Source: an uncultured Eubacteriales bacterium (GTDB taxonomy: Bacteria > Bacillota > Clostridia > Oscillospirales > Acutalibacteraceae). From it: 42,606 nt of DNA. Below are positions 17,050-24,974 of this stretch, piece by piece; the first letter of the stretch is position 1, and each line of letters starts with the position of its first letter. The stretch lies in NCBI GenBank assembly GCA_900316495.1, contig ONDC01000041.1, forward strand, positions 1 through 42,606, given 5' to 3'. A program made the position numbers and the translations under genes. The notes beneath the pieces are model-generated. The model made no database searches and was not told the DNA's origin. It worked only from the letters and a program-made list of their open reading frames with translations.

Positions 17050-18354
17050 ATGCCGGTGACGGTTAGCAGTATGGAAAACGGAGGTCTGGCGCAGAAGCAC
17101 GGCGTTGAGGTGGGGGACAAGATCATTTCCATCAACGGTCATGAGATCAACGATATTCTGGATTACCGCTTTTACGAGACCGACCGGCGGCTCCATATTC
17201 TCCTTGAAGGGAGCGGCGGCGGGAGGAAAGAAATTACCGTGCGCAAGGGGCAGTATGATTCCCTCGGCGTGGAGTGCGGCACCTACCTGATGGACAGGCA
17301 GCGCTCCTGCCGCAATAAATGCGTGTTCTGCTTCATTGACCAGCTGCCCCGTGGGATGCGGAAATCCCTTTACTTTAAGGACGACGATGACAGGCTGTCC
17401 TTCCTCTTCGGCAATTATATCACCCTTACCAATATCGACGAGCGGGAGATTCAACGGATCATTAAGATGAGAATCTCGCCCGTCAACATCTCGGTTCACA
17501 CCACCAATCCGGAGCTGAGGGTGAAAATGATGAAGAATCCCCATGCCGGGGAGGTGTTGCGCTATATCAGCATGCTCGCCGAGGGCGGCATCAGTCTGAA
17601 CTGCCAGATTGTGCTGTGTCCTGGGTGGAACGACGGCGCGGAGCTTGACCGTACCTTATGTGATTTGACCGCGCTTTGTCCCGCCGTTCAGTCGATCGCG
17701 GTGGTGCCGGTCGGTCTGACAAAGCACCGTGAGAATCTGGAAAAGCTGCGCATGTTCACAACCGATGAATGCGGCAGGGTAATCGACCAGATAGAGAAAT
17801 TCGGCGACAGCTGTGTCGAAGCGTTCGGCAGCCGGATCGTCTATCCCTCGGATGAATTTTACCTCAACGCCGGTCGGACGCTGCACGGGGATGACTTCTA
17901 CGGCGATTACGCGCAGCTTGAAAACGGCGTGGGAATGGTTTCGCTGCTGCGCAGCGAATTCCTTGCCGCCGTCGAGGACGAAGAGTCGGACGGCGAGCCT
18001 TATGCCGCGTCGATTGCCTGCGGCACAAGTATTGCGCCGATTTTGAAAAAACTACTTGACCCGGCGCGAAAAAAATGGCATAATGCTAATTGGAAGGTTT
18101 ATCCGATAGTTAATCACTTTTTTGGCGAAAAAATAACCGTCTCCGGTCTTATTACGGGACGAGATTTGATAGAACAGCTCCGTGGCGAAGAGCTTGGGGA
18201 ACGGCTTCTCATTTCGTCCTCCATGCTGGACAGCGCGGGAGCGGTCTTTCTTGACGATCTGACGCCGGAGGATGTGGAAAACGCGCTGGGCGTTCCGCTC
18301 AGGGTGGTCAGCAGCGACGGCTATGAGCTGCTTGACGCGCTGCGCGGAAGGTAG
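17050..18354 (+). CDS. DUF512 radical-SAM protein with N-terminal PDZ-like domain
   Basis: A 434-residue protein. A PDZ-like module (about 1-55; VGDKIISINGHEIND) is followed by the radical-SAM iron-sulfur motif C87-R-N-K-C91-V-F-C94. The DUF512 domain fills the C-terminal half. The family is widespread in Clostridia and cyanobacteria, typically next to der, as here; its reaction is not established in my knowledge. The cluster should cleave S-adenosylmethionine to start a radical reaction. The start has GGAGGG upstream. The next gene, der, begins 21 nt after the stop, and plsY and gpsA follow closely, suggesting one operon. Confidence 0.9.
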   Translation: MPVTVSSMENGGLAQKHGVEVGDKIISINGHEINDILDYRFYETDRRLHILLEGSGGGRKEITVRKGQYDSLGVECGTYLMDRQRSCRNKCVFCFIDQLPRGMRKSLYFKDDDDRLSFLFGNYITLTNIDEREIQRIIKMRISPVNISVHTTNPELRVKMMKNPHAGEVLRYISMLAEGGISLNCQIVLCPGWNDGAELDRTLCDLTALCPAVQSIAVVPVGLTKHRENLEKLRMFTTDECGRVIDQIEKFGDSCVEAFGSRIVYPSDEFYLNAGRTLHGDDFYGDYAQLENGVGMVSLLRSEFLAAVEDEESDGEPYAASIACGTSIAPILKKLLDPARKKWHNANWKVYPIVNHFFGEKITVSGLITGRDLIEQLRGEELGERLLISSSMLDSAGAVFLDDLTPEDVENALGVPLRVVSSDGYELLDALRGR

Positions 18355-18375
18355 CAAAAAGAAAGGAACAGTAAA

Positions 18376-19704
18376 ATGTCAAAACCGATTGTAGCAGTAG
18401 TGGGTCGTCCGAATGTGGGCAAGTCCACGCTGTTCAATAAGCTCGTGGGACGGCGGCTCTCGATTGTCGAGGACACGCCCGGCGTCACACGGGACAGAAT
18501 CTACGGCGACAGCGAATGGCGCAGCCGCCCGTTTCTGCTGATCGACACGGGAGGCATCGAGCCTGCCTCCGACGATGTGATTCTCTCGCAGATGCGCAGT
18601 CAGGCGCAGCTTGCCATCGATTCCGCCGACGTCATTGTGATGGTGACAGACCTGCGCTCCGGCGTGGTCGCCACCGACAGGGAGGTGGCCGCCATGCTGC
18701 AGAAGAGCGGACGGCCGGTCGTGCTGTGCGTCAACAAATGCGATTCCATCGGGAATCTGCCGCCGGATTTCTATGAATTCTATAATCTGGGACTGGGAGA
18801 GCCTTATCCCGTCTCGGCGGTACACGGCCACGGCACCGGCGATCTGCTGGACGCGATCTTTGCCTATTTCCCGCCCGAATCCCCCGAGGAACAGGACGAC
18901 GAATACATCAAGGTCGCCATTATCGGCAAGCCGAACGCCGGCAAATCGTCCCTTGTCAACAAGGTGGCGGGGGAGGAAAGGGTCATTGTCTCCGATATTG
19001 CCGGAACCACCCGCGACGCGATTGACACGGTGGTCGAAAATCAAAAGGGCAAGTTCATCTTTATCGACACCGCCGGGATCCGCCGCAAGAGCCGCATTAA
19101 GGACAACGTCGAGAAATACAGCATTATCCGCGCTGAGGCTGCCGTTGACCGCGCCGACGTATGCGTGATCATGATCGACGCGACCGAGGGCTTCACCGAG
19201 CAGGATTCCAAGGTGGCGGGCATTGCCCATGAAGCCGGCAAGGGCTGCATTATTGCGGTCAACAAGTGGGACGCCATCGAAAAGGACGGCGGCACCATGA
19301 ACACCTTCCGCAAGAAGTTGGAGAACGATTTTTCGTTTATGGCATACGCGCCCATTATCTTTATCTCGGCGAAGACCGGACAGCGGATCGACCGACTCTT
19401 TGAGCTGATCAAATATGTCGCCGACCAGAATGCCACGCGCATTTCGACGGGCATGCTCAACGATGTGCTTGCCGACGCGACGGCGAGGGTGCAGCCCCCC
19501 TCCGATAAGGGCAAGCGGCTCAAGATTTACTACATCACGCAGCCATCGACCAAGCCGCCCACCTTTGTCTGTTTTGTCAACAACGCGGATCTCTTCCATT
19601 TCTCTTATCAGCGCTATCTCGAAAACAAGATCCGGGAGACCTTCGGCCTGGAGGGAACGCCGGTGCGGTTCATCGTCCGTGAGCGCGGAGAGTCCAGAAA
19701 GTAA
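18376..19704 (+). CDS. der: Ribosome-assembly GTPase Der (EngA)
   Basis: An essential GTPase needed for 50S subunit maturation. At 442 residues it has the family's distinctive two G domains in tandem. The first has GRPNVGKST (about 8-16), DTPGVTRDR and NKCD. The second has GKPNAGKSS (about 184-192), DIAGTTRD, DTAGIRRKS and NKWD. A C-terminal KH-like domain binds rRNA (about 350-442). The start ATG has GAAAGGA upstream. It lies 21 nt after the DUF512 gene and 34 nt before plsY. Confidence 0.98.
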   Translation: MSKPIVAVVGRPNVGKSTLFNKLVGRRLSIVEDTPGVTRDRIYGDSEWRSRPFLLIDTGGIEPASDDVILSQMRSQAQLAIDSADVIVMVTDLRSGVVATDREVAAMLQKSGRPVVLCVNKCDSIGNLPPDFYEFYNLGLGEPYPVSAVHGHGTGDLLDAIFAYFPPESPEEQDDEYIKVAIIGKPNAGKSSLVNKVAGEERVIVSDIAGTTRDAIDTVVENQKGKFIFIDTAGIRRKSRIKDNVEKYSIIRAEAAVDRADVCVIMIDATEGFTEQDSKVAGIAHEAGKGCIIAVNKWDAIEKDGGTMNTFRKKLENDFSFMAYAPIIFISAKTGQRIDRLFELIKYVADQNATRISTGMLNDVLADATARVQPPSDKGKRLKIYYITQPSTKPPTFVCFVNNADLFHFSYQRYLENKIRETFGLEGTPVRFIVRERGESRK

Positions 19705-19738
19705 TTATTCCCCCAATTCATTTGCGGAGGTAGATACC

Positions 19739-20530
19739 ATGTCAATTCTGTCAACATACCTGCTGCCGGTGCTGATTTCGGCGGCAATTGCCTACCTGCT
19801 GGGCAGCATCAGCTTTGCCATTCCGGTGACAAAGCTTTTCACGGGCAAGGATATCCGCGAGATGGGCAGCGGTAACGCAGGCTTTACCAATGTGCTGCGC
19901 TGCGTCAGCATTCCGGCGGCGGTTATCACCTTCATAGGCGACTTCGCCAAGGGAATCTGCGCGGTGTTCATCGGCGAAATGGTGTTCAATCTGATGTGCG
20001 GCGGTGTGCCGGACATTGAGAATGTCGCCAAGGTCGGCGCGGGAGTCGCGGGGCTTTTTGCCCTGTTAGGGCACCTCTTTCCGCTGTATTTCAAATTCAA
20101 GGGCGGCAAGGGCGTACTGATCAGCGCGGGTATCATCTGCGCGCTCGATCCGCTCTGCTTCCTCTCACTGGTGGTGATCTTCCTGATCGCCCTCGCCATC
20201 ACCAAAACGGTGTCAAAATGCTCGCTGACCGTGGCGTTCTTCTACCCGATTATCACGCTGCTGCTGAGTCTTTTTGTCTATAAATCGACAGCGTGGCTGC
20301 CGATGACATTGATTGCCGTATGCTTTGCGGTGGTGGTGATTTACATGCACCGTGCCAACATCCGGCGGATTCTCAACGGCACCGAGCCGAAAACCATTGC
20401 CCGCAAGAAGGGCGCGCCCGAGCCGCCCCGCGATTCCGACGAAAAAGCCGGCGCAGACAGCGTCCTTCTGCAAGCCGACGAGGGGCAGACGGTGCAATCG
20501 GATGATACAAAGGGTGAAACCCTGAAATAA
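19739..20530 (+). CDS. plsY: Acyl-phosphate glycerol-3-phosphate acyltransferase
   Basis: A membrane enzyme that transfers an acyl group from acyl-phosphate to glycerol-3-phosphate, the first step of phospholipid synthesis. Motifs are GSISFAIPV, GSGNAGFTNVLR and KFKGGKG, in the usual cytoplasmic loops between about six membrane spans. Its 263 residues exceed the usual length of about 200 because of a hydrophilic tail of roughly 55 residues after the last span, rich in charged residues and of unclear role. ATG 19739 follows GCGGAGGT. gpsA, which makes its substrate, follows after 21 nt. Confidence 0.96.
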   Translation: MSILSTYLLPVLISAAIAYLLGSISFAIPVTKLFTGKDIREMGSGNAGFTNVLRCVSIPAAVITFIGDFAKGICAVFIGEMVFNLMCGGVPDIENVAKVGAGVAGLFALLGHLFPLYFKFKGGKGVLISAGIICALDPLCFLSLVVIFLIALAITKTVSKCSLTVAFFYPIITLLLSLFVYKSTAWLPMTLIAVCFAVVVIYMHRANIRRILNGTEPKTIARKKGAPEPPRDSDEKAGADSVLLQADEGQTVQSDDTKGETLK

Positions 20531-20551
20531 ATCGAGGGAGATTGGAAACAA

Positions 20552-21556
20552 ATGAAAAAAATAACAGTCATGGGCTCCGGTGGCTGGGGCACGGCAATGG
20601 CCATGTCCGCCGCTTCTACCGGCAACGACGTCACCGTGTGGTCGGCATTTCCGGAGGAAATTGAACGCATTGTATCCACGGGGGAAAATCCGCTTCTTCC
20701 CGGCATTCAAATGCCGAAGGGGCTGAAATTCACCTCCGACATCAACGTGGTAAAGGACGCGGACATCATTATCACCGCCGTTCCTTCCTTTGCCGTTGCG
20801 AGCGTGGCGCAGAAAATCGCCGGAGTGGGAATTCCCGCAAGCACCGTTCTGGTCAATATCAGCAAGGGCTTCGATCCAAAGACCTGCAACCGGCTTTCGC
20901 TCAGCATTCAGGAAGCGCTTCCGGGAAACAAGGTTGCCGTGCTGTCCGGTCCCTCGCACGCAGAGGAGGTCGCGCGCTTCATTCCCACCGCGCTGGTCGC
21001 CGCCTCAACTGACAGGGACACCGCCCTGATGCTGCAGGAGACCTTCTCCACGCCCAGACTCAGAGTGTATACCAACAGGGACGTTGTAGGCGTTGAACTG
21101 GGCGGCGCCATCAAGAACGTCATTGCCCTCTCCGCCGGTATCATCGACGGTCTGGGACTCGGCGACAACAGCAAGGCGGCGCTCATGACAAGAGGTCTCA
21201 GCGAGATAGGCAGACTCGGCAAGGCGATGGGCGGCAACGAAAAGACCTTCGCCGGACTCACTGGCATCGGCGATTTGATTGTCACCTGCACCAGTATGCA
21301 CAGCCGCAACCGCCGCGCCGGCATTCTCATCGGCGAGGGCGTTCCGGTGGAGGAAGCCATCAAGAGAATCGGCACCGTTGAGGGCTACCATGCCGCCAAG
21401 CTGGCGCATGAGCTGAAAACCCGCTACGATGTGGACATGCCGATCATGGATGCGTGCTACAAGGTCTGTTACGAGGGCGGCAATCCCGCCGAAGAGGTCA
21501 GCCTGCTCATGACCCGTCCCACCAAGCATGAGGACGACGAGACATGGCTTGATTAA
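20552..21556 (+). CDS. gpsA: NAD(P)-dependent glycerol-3-phosphate dehydrogenase
   Basis: Reduces dihydroxyacetone phosphate to sn-glycerol-3-phosphate, supplying PlsY next door. At 334 residues it is full length. The Rossmann loop is GSGGWGTAMA (about 8-17). The catalytic Lys lies in the family segment GGAIKNVIALSAG, with GDNSKAALMTRGL after it. ISKGF and SGPSHAEEVA are further hallmarks. The start has CGAGGGAG upstream. The pairing with plsY matches their shared pathway, and the spacing suggests one transcript from the DUF512 gene onward. Confidence 0.98.
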   Translation: MKKITVMGSGGWGTAMAMSAASTGNDVTVWSAFPEEIERIVSTGENPLLPGIQMPKGLKFTSDINVVKDADIIITAVPSFAVASVAQKIAGVGIPASTVLVNISKGFDPKTCNRLSLSIQEALPGNKVAVLSGPSHAEEVARFIPTALVAASTDRDTALMLQETFSTPRLRVYTNRDVVGVELGGAIKNVIALSAGIIDGLGLGDNSKAALMTRGLSEIGRLGKAMGGNEKTFAGLTGIGDLIVTCTSMHSRNRRAGILIGEGVPVEEAIKRIGTVEGYHAAKLAHELKTRYDVDMPIMDACYKVCYEGGNPAEEVSLLMTRPTKHEDDETWLD

Positions 21557-21586
21557 CTGCCGGAATAAGAAAGAAGAAGCATCGTG

Positions 21587-21630
21587 GGAGCGCTGCGCGC
21601 TTGGATTGAATTTTCAGCGCGAAGCGCTCC
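21587..21630 (+). other. GC-rich imperfect hairpin after gpsA
   Basis: GGAGCGCT (21587-21594) pairs with AGCGCTCC (21623-21630), with further partial pairing inside. It is not followed by a T run, so it may be a weak terminator or an mRNA-end structure. Confidence 0.5.
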
Positions 21631-21696
21631 TTGCTTATGTTTGACTTGCTCGTGAGCTTTCGGTTTTCGATGAATGTTTTGAGGTGCGTTTGAAAA

Positions 21697-22503
21697 ATGG
21701 GGTATAAGGGTTTGGTGATGGACATTGACGGGACGCTTTATAATTCCGCCAAGCGCATCACGGAGACAACCAGACGGGCGGTTTTCCGCGCGAGGGAGGC
21801 GGGCAAGGTCATTGCCATTGCCTCGGGACGGCCGATCAGGGGCATTGCCGACGTCAGCCGCCGTCTGCAATTAGCCGAGAAGGGCGGCTACATCATGGGA
21901 TGGAACAGTGGCAAAATTCTCAATGCGCAGACGGGCGAGGTGATTTCAGAAACCACGCTGCCCGAGGGAATCGTCTCCGAAATTGCCGCGCTTGCGAGGG
22001 AATACGACGTTCCCGTGGTGGCGCACACCGCCGGTCTGCTGCTCTCCGAAACGCCGGAGGACGAGATTATCCAGCTGGAGGCGCGTCTGAATTATATGAC
22101 GGTGGACAAGATCAGCTCCCTGGAGGATTACGCGGAGCAGCCGCTCTACAAGTGCATTCTCACGGGCGGCGGTGAGAAACTTGAGGCGTTGGAGAAAATC
22201 GCGGCGCAGCGCTTTGAGGGCAGACTCAGCGTATACCGTTCCGAGCCGTACTTTCTGGAAATTCTTCCCCCCGGCATAGACAAGGCACGCGGCGTGGACG
22301 TTCTGGCGCGGCATCTTGGGCTTACGAGGGAGGATTTCATCGCCTGCGGGGACGGCTTCAACGACCTCTCCATGATTCAGTCCGCGGGTCTGGGCGTGGC
22401 GATGGCAAACGCCCAGAGCATTGTGCGGCAGAATGCCGACTACGTCACCGAATCCTGTGACGATGACGGATTGGTATCCGTTATCGAAAAATTCCTCATA
22501 TAA
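21697..22503 (+). CDS. Cof-type HAD-family phosphatase
   Basis: A 268-residue cytosolic hydrolase of the HAD IIB (Cof) subfamily, which dephosphorylates sugar phosphates, nucleotides or flavin precursors. Motif I is D9-I-D11-G-T (the nucleophile and acid/base Asp); motif II is ASGRP; the C-terminal motif is GDGFNDLSMI with VAMANA after it. A cap domain occupies about residues 85-185. AGGTG precedes ATG 21697. It is separated from gpsA by 140 nt and a hairpin, so it may be independently expressed. The substrate cannot be predicted within this promiscuous family. Confidence 0.93.
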   Translation: MGYKGLVMDIDGTLYNSAKRITETTRRAVFRAREAGKVIAIASGRPIRGIADVSRRLQLAEKGGYIMGWNSGKILNAQTGEVISETTLPEGIVSEIAALAREYDVPVVAHTAGLLLSETPEDEIIQLEARLNYMTVDKISSLEDYAEQPLYKCILTGGGEKLEALEKIAAQRFEGRLSVYRSEPYFLEILPPGIDKARGVDVLARHLGLTREDFIACGDGFNDLSMIQSAGLGVAMANAQSIVRQNADYVTESCDDDGLVSVIEKFLI

Positions 22504-22522
22504 TGTACGGATATTCTTTGTT

Positions 22523-22557
22523 AAAGCAGTCTTGATTGATCGCAAGGCTGCTTTTTT
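22523..22557 (+). terminator. Terminator of the HAD phosphatase gene
   Basis: AAGCAGTCTTG and CAAGGCTGCTT form an 11-bp stem with one G-T pair and are followed by T, 20 nt after the stop. Confidence 0.88.
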
Positions 22558-22600
22558 CTATATTTTTGCCTGCTTTTGTTGAATATTAATAAAATTTTCA

Positions 22601-22629
22601 TTGCAATTGAGAGATAAATGGTGTATGAT
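22601..22629 (+). promoter_or_regulatory. Promoter of the nitroreductase-family gene
   Basis: TTGCAA (22601-22606), 17 nt, TATGAT (22624-22629), ending 38 nt before the start codon at 22668. Confidence 0.65.
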
Positions 22630-22667
22630 ATTTTTAATGTAAAAAATGATGGCAGGGGATGAAGCCA

Positions 22668-23435
22668 ATGGAAATGAAGGACGCGATTGTCGCGAGGCGT
22701 TCGGTGCGCAGCTATACCGGCCAGCCGCTCGACCCGCTGCTCATTGACGAGCTGGCGGATTTCATTTCGGGCGTCAAGCCGCTTCACGACAATATTCCCG
22801 TGGACGTCATGCTCTACGAGCGGGAGGACTTTCACAGGGAATTTGCCCGCTCCGCCCCGTACCGCGCCACGAATTTCGCGGTGCTTCGTTCCGCCATGAG
22901 CATTCAGGGATACCTGCAGAATATCGGCTTCATCGGCGAGCAGATTGCGCTCTGGCTGACGCACAAGGGCATTTCCTCCTGCTGGGCAGGTATGGCGAAG
23001 CAGAAGTCCGTGCCTTCGCGCGGCGAGCTGCCCTATGTCATTTCGGTCGAATTCGGCAGGGGCAACAACGCCCCCTTCCGCAGGCTGGCGGAGGAAGCTC
23101 CCCGCAAGAAGCTGCACGAATATCTGCTGAATGAGATCAGCCGCCCGGAATTCCTTCCGCTGTTGGAAGCAGGCAGACTTGCGCCTTCAGCGGTCAATTT
23201 GCAGCCCGTCCGGTTCCTCATGGAAGGCGATTCCATCTTCATCTGCCGCAAAAAGCCGCCGGTCAGATACAAATCTCTCGACGACATCCAGCAGATCGAC
23301 GTCGGGATCGCTATGGCGAATATGTATGTCATGTGTGACGGGAACTGTATGTTTGTGCGGCAAAGCAGTCCGCCCGAGCTGCCGGAGGGCATGATCTACG
23401 AATATACTGTGCGTCTGAACCGCGACGCTGACTGA
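22668..23435 (+). CDS. Nitroreductase-family protein (TM1586-like)
   Basis: A 255-residue flavin-dependent oxidoreductase-like protein. The start MEMKDAIVARRSVRSYTGQP is the usual FMN-binding entrance, with Arg residues that contact the FMN phosphate. Two half-repeats, with GISSCWAGMAK near residue 110 and RLAPSAVNLQPVRF near 180, fit the TM1586_NiRdase type, which folds as a pseudo-dimer in a single chain. The substrate is unknown. AGGGG lies 9 nt upstream of ATG 22668; ATG 22659 directly abuts that site. Its own promoter suggests expression apart from pfkA, which starts 62 nt after the stop. Confidence 0.87.
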   Translation: MEMKDAIVARRSVRSYTGQPLDPLLIDELADFISGVKPLHDNIPVDVMLYEREDFHREFARSAPYRATNFAVLRSAMSIQGYLQNIGFIGEQIALWLTHKGISSCWAGMAKQKSVPSRGELPYVISVEFGRGNNAPFRRLAEEAPRKKLHEYLLNEISRPEFLPLLEAGRLAPSAVNLQPVRFLMEGDSIFICRKKPPVRYKSLDDIQQIDVGIAMANMYVMCDGNCMFVRQSSPPELPEGMIYEYTVRLNRDAD

Positions 23436-23497
23436 TTGCAAATATTGCATAAGCATTATTTAATATTTTTTCAAATTATACCGGGAGGTAATGGACT

Positions 23498-24574
23498 ATG
23501 GCAAAACGCAGAGTCGGAATTCTGACAAGCGGCGGAGACTGTCCGGGTCTGAACGCCGCGATCAGAGGTGTGGCTTACGCCTCGTTCAATCTGATGGATG
23601 TGGAATTCGTCGGCATCAACGACGGCTACAAGGGACTGATTGACGGCACCTATCATGTGATGAAGCCGGATGACTTCACGGGACTGCTGACCCTCGGCGG
23701 CACGATCTTAGGCACCAGCCGCCAGCCCTACCGCAACATGCGCGTGATTGAGCAGGACAATGTCGACAAGGTCGCCGCTATGAAGAAAAATTACAAGGAA
23801 ATGAAGCTTGACTGCCTTGTGACGCTTGGCGGCAACGGTACCCACAAGACCGCGAACCTTCTCAGCGAGGAGGGACTGAATGTCATCGGTCTGCCCAAGA
23901 CCATCGACAACGACATCTACGGCACCGACGTAACCTTCGGCTTCCACAGCGCGGTGGACATCGCGACGGATGTGGTCGACAGAATTCATACGACCGCCAA
24001 CAGCCACGGCAGAGTCATGGTCATTGAGATTATGGGCAACAAGGCAGGCTGGCTCACGCTTTACGCCGGAATAGGCGGCGGCGCGGACGTCATTCTCCTG
24101 CCCGAAATCCCCTACGACATAAACAAGGTAATTGAGACGGTGGAAAAGCGCACCCAGAAAAAGAGAAAATTCTCCATCATCTGCGTGGCCGAGGGAGCGA
24201 TCGACCTTGAGGAATCGGTCATGAAGAAGAAAAAGCGCATGGAGAAGCGCGCCGCCGAGAATTACACCTCCGTCAGCTACCGCGTTGCCGATCAGATTCA
24301 GAAGGCGACCGGTATGGAGGCGCGCGTGGTGGTTCCCGGTCACTATCAGAGAGGCGGTTCGCCCTCCGCGTATGACAGAGTGCTGTCCACCCAGTTCGGC
24401 GCGTATGCCGCGCAGCTGATCAAGGACGAGAATTACGGCAACACCGTCGCCATGATCGGCGGCAGCGTAGGTCACAATCCGCTCTCCGAGGTTGCCGGCA
24501 AGACCAAGTTCGTTCCTGTCGACTGCGAGATCATCAGGACAGCCAAGATGACCGGCGCGAGCTTTGGCGACTGA
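23498..24574 (+). CDS. Phosphofructokinase, divergent phosphoryl-donor site
   Basis: Phosphorylates fructose-6-phosphate to the 1,6-bisphosphate in glycolysis. It has 358 residues with TSGGDCPGLNAAIRG at the N-terminus, PKTIDNDI (catalytic Asp137) and GHYQRGGSPSA. The donor loop reads G111-G-N-G114-T instead of the GGDGS of ATP enzymes or GGDD of PPi enzymes. Lys134 occupies the position that is Gly in E. coli PfkA and Lys in PPi-dependent enzymes. The donor (ATP or pyrophosphate) is therefore uncertain, and I leave the symbol blank. The start has GGGAGGT upstream. A strong hairpin follows the gene. Confidence 0.93.
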   Translation: MAKRRVGILTSGGDCPGLNAAIRGVAYASFNLMDVEFVGINDGYKGLIDGTYHVMKPDDFTGLLTLGGTILGTSRQPYRNMRVIEQDNVDKVAAMKKNYKEMKLDCLVTLGGNGTHKTANLLSEEGLNVIGLPKTIDNDIYGTDVTFGFHSAVDIATDVVDRIHTTANSHGRVMVIEIMGNKAGWLTLYAGIGGGADVILLPEIPYDINKVIETVEKRTQKKRKFSIICVAEGAIDLEESVMKKKKRMEKRAAENYTSVSYRVADQIQKATGMEARVVVPGHYQRGGSPSAYDRVLSTQFGAYAAQLIKDENYGNTVAMIGGSVGHNPLSEVAGKTKFVPVDCEIIRTAKMTGASFGD

Positions 24575-24592
24575 TTTTTTGAGAATGAGCTT

Positions 24593-24619
24593 CGGCATGG
24601 GGAAAAATTTCCCCTGCCG
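24593..24619 (+). other. Strong 3' hairpin after the phosphofructokinase gene
   Basis: CGGCA-T-GGGGAAA and TTTCCCC-TGCCG pair around a very small loop. No T run follows directly. It could stabilise the transcript end or act as a terminator with help. Confidence 0.6.
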
Positions 24620-24880
24620 GGGCTTAAACTTGTATTCTCTGACTGTTTTTAAAGGCTTTTTTGGGAATATTGAATAATAATACAAAAAATCTACGAATTA
24701 AACAAATGAATTTTGTTTGATTCGTCGAATAGCACAATTATTTCGCTCTTCTGTCTCAAATATGAGAATGCGGCGTGACTATTAGTCACAACTTTCCGCG
24801 AAATTCCCGAAAAACTAAGCATAGCATACAAAAAAGAATCGGGTCAAATCTTAAAAATTTTAGAATATTGCTAAAAATGC

Positions 24881-24909
24881 TTGCATTTTGGCATATAATT
24901 TGTTATGAT
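24881..24909 (+). promoter_or_regulatory. Promoter of the glycogen operon
   Basis: TTGCAT (24881-24886), 17 nt, TATGAT (24904-24909). An alternative -10 (TATAAT, 24895-24900) overlaps it. The leader before glgB would be about 60 nt. Confidence 0.65.
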
Positions 24910-24974
24910 AAATACGTAACCATATACTCTTTTGGTGATTACGGGTTATTATTTCTTTTAGGAGTTGAAGCAAA

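Larger units (their letters stand above)
24575..24974. other. Intergenic region between phosphofructokinase gene and glgB
   Basis: These 400 nt hold the strong hairpin at 24593-24619, then AT-rich sequence, then the glgB promoter at 24881-24909 and a leader of about 60 nt. No supported gene is present. Confidence 0.7.
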
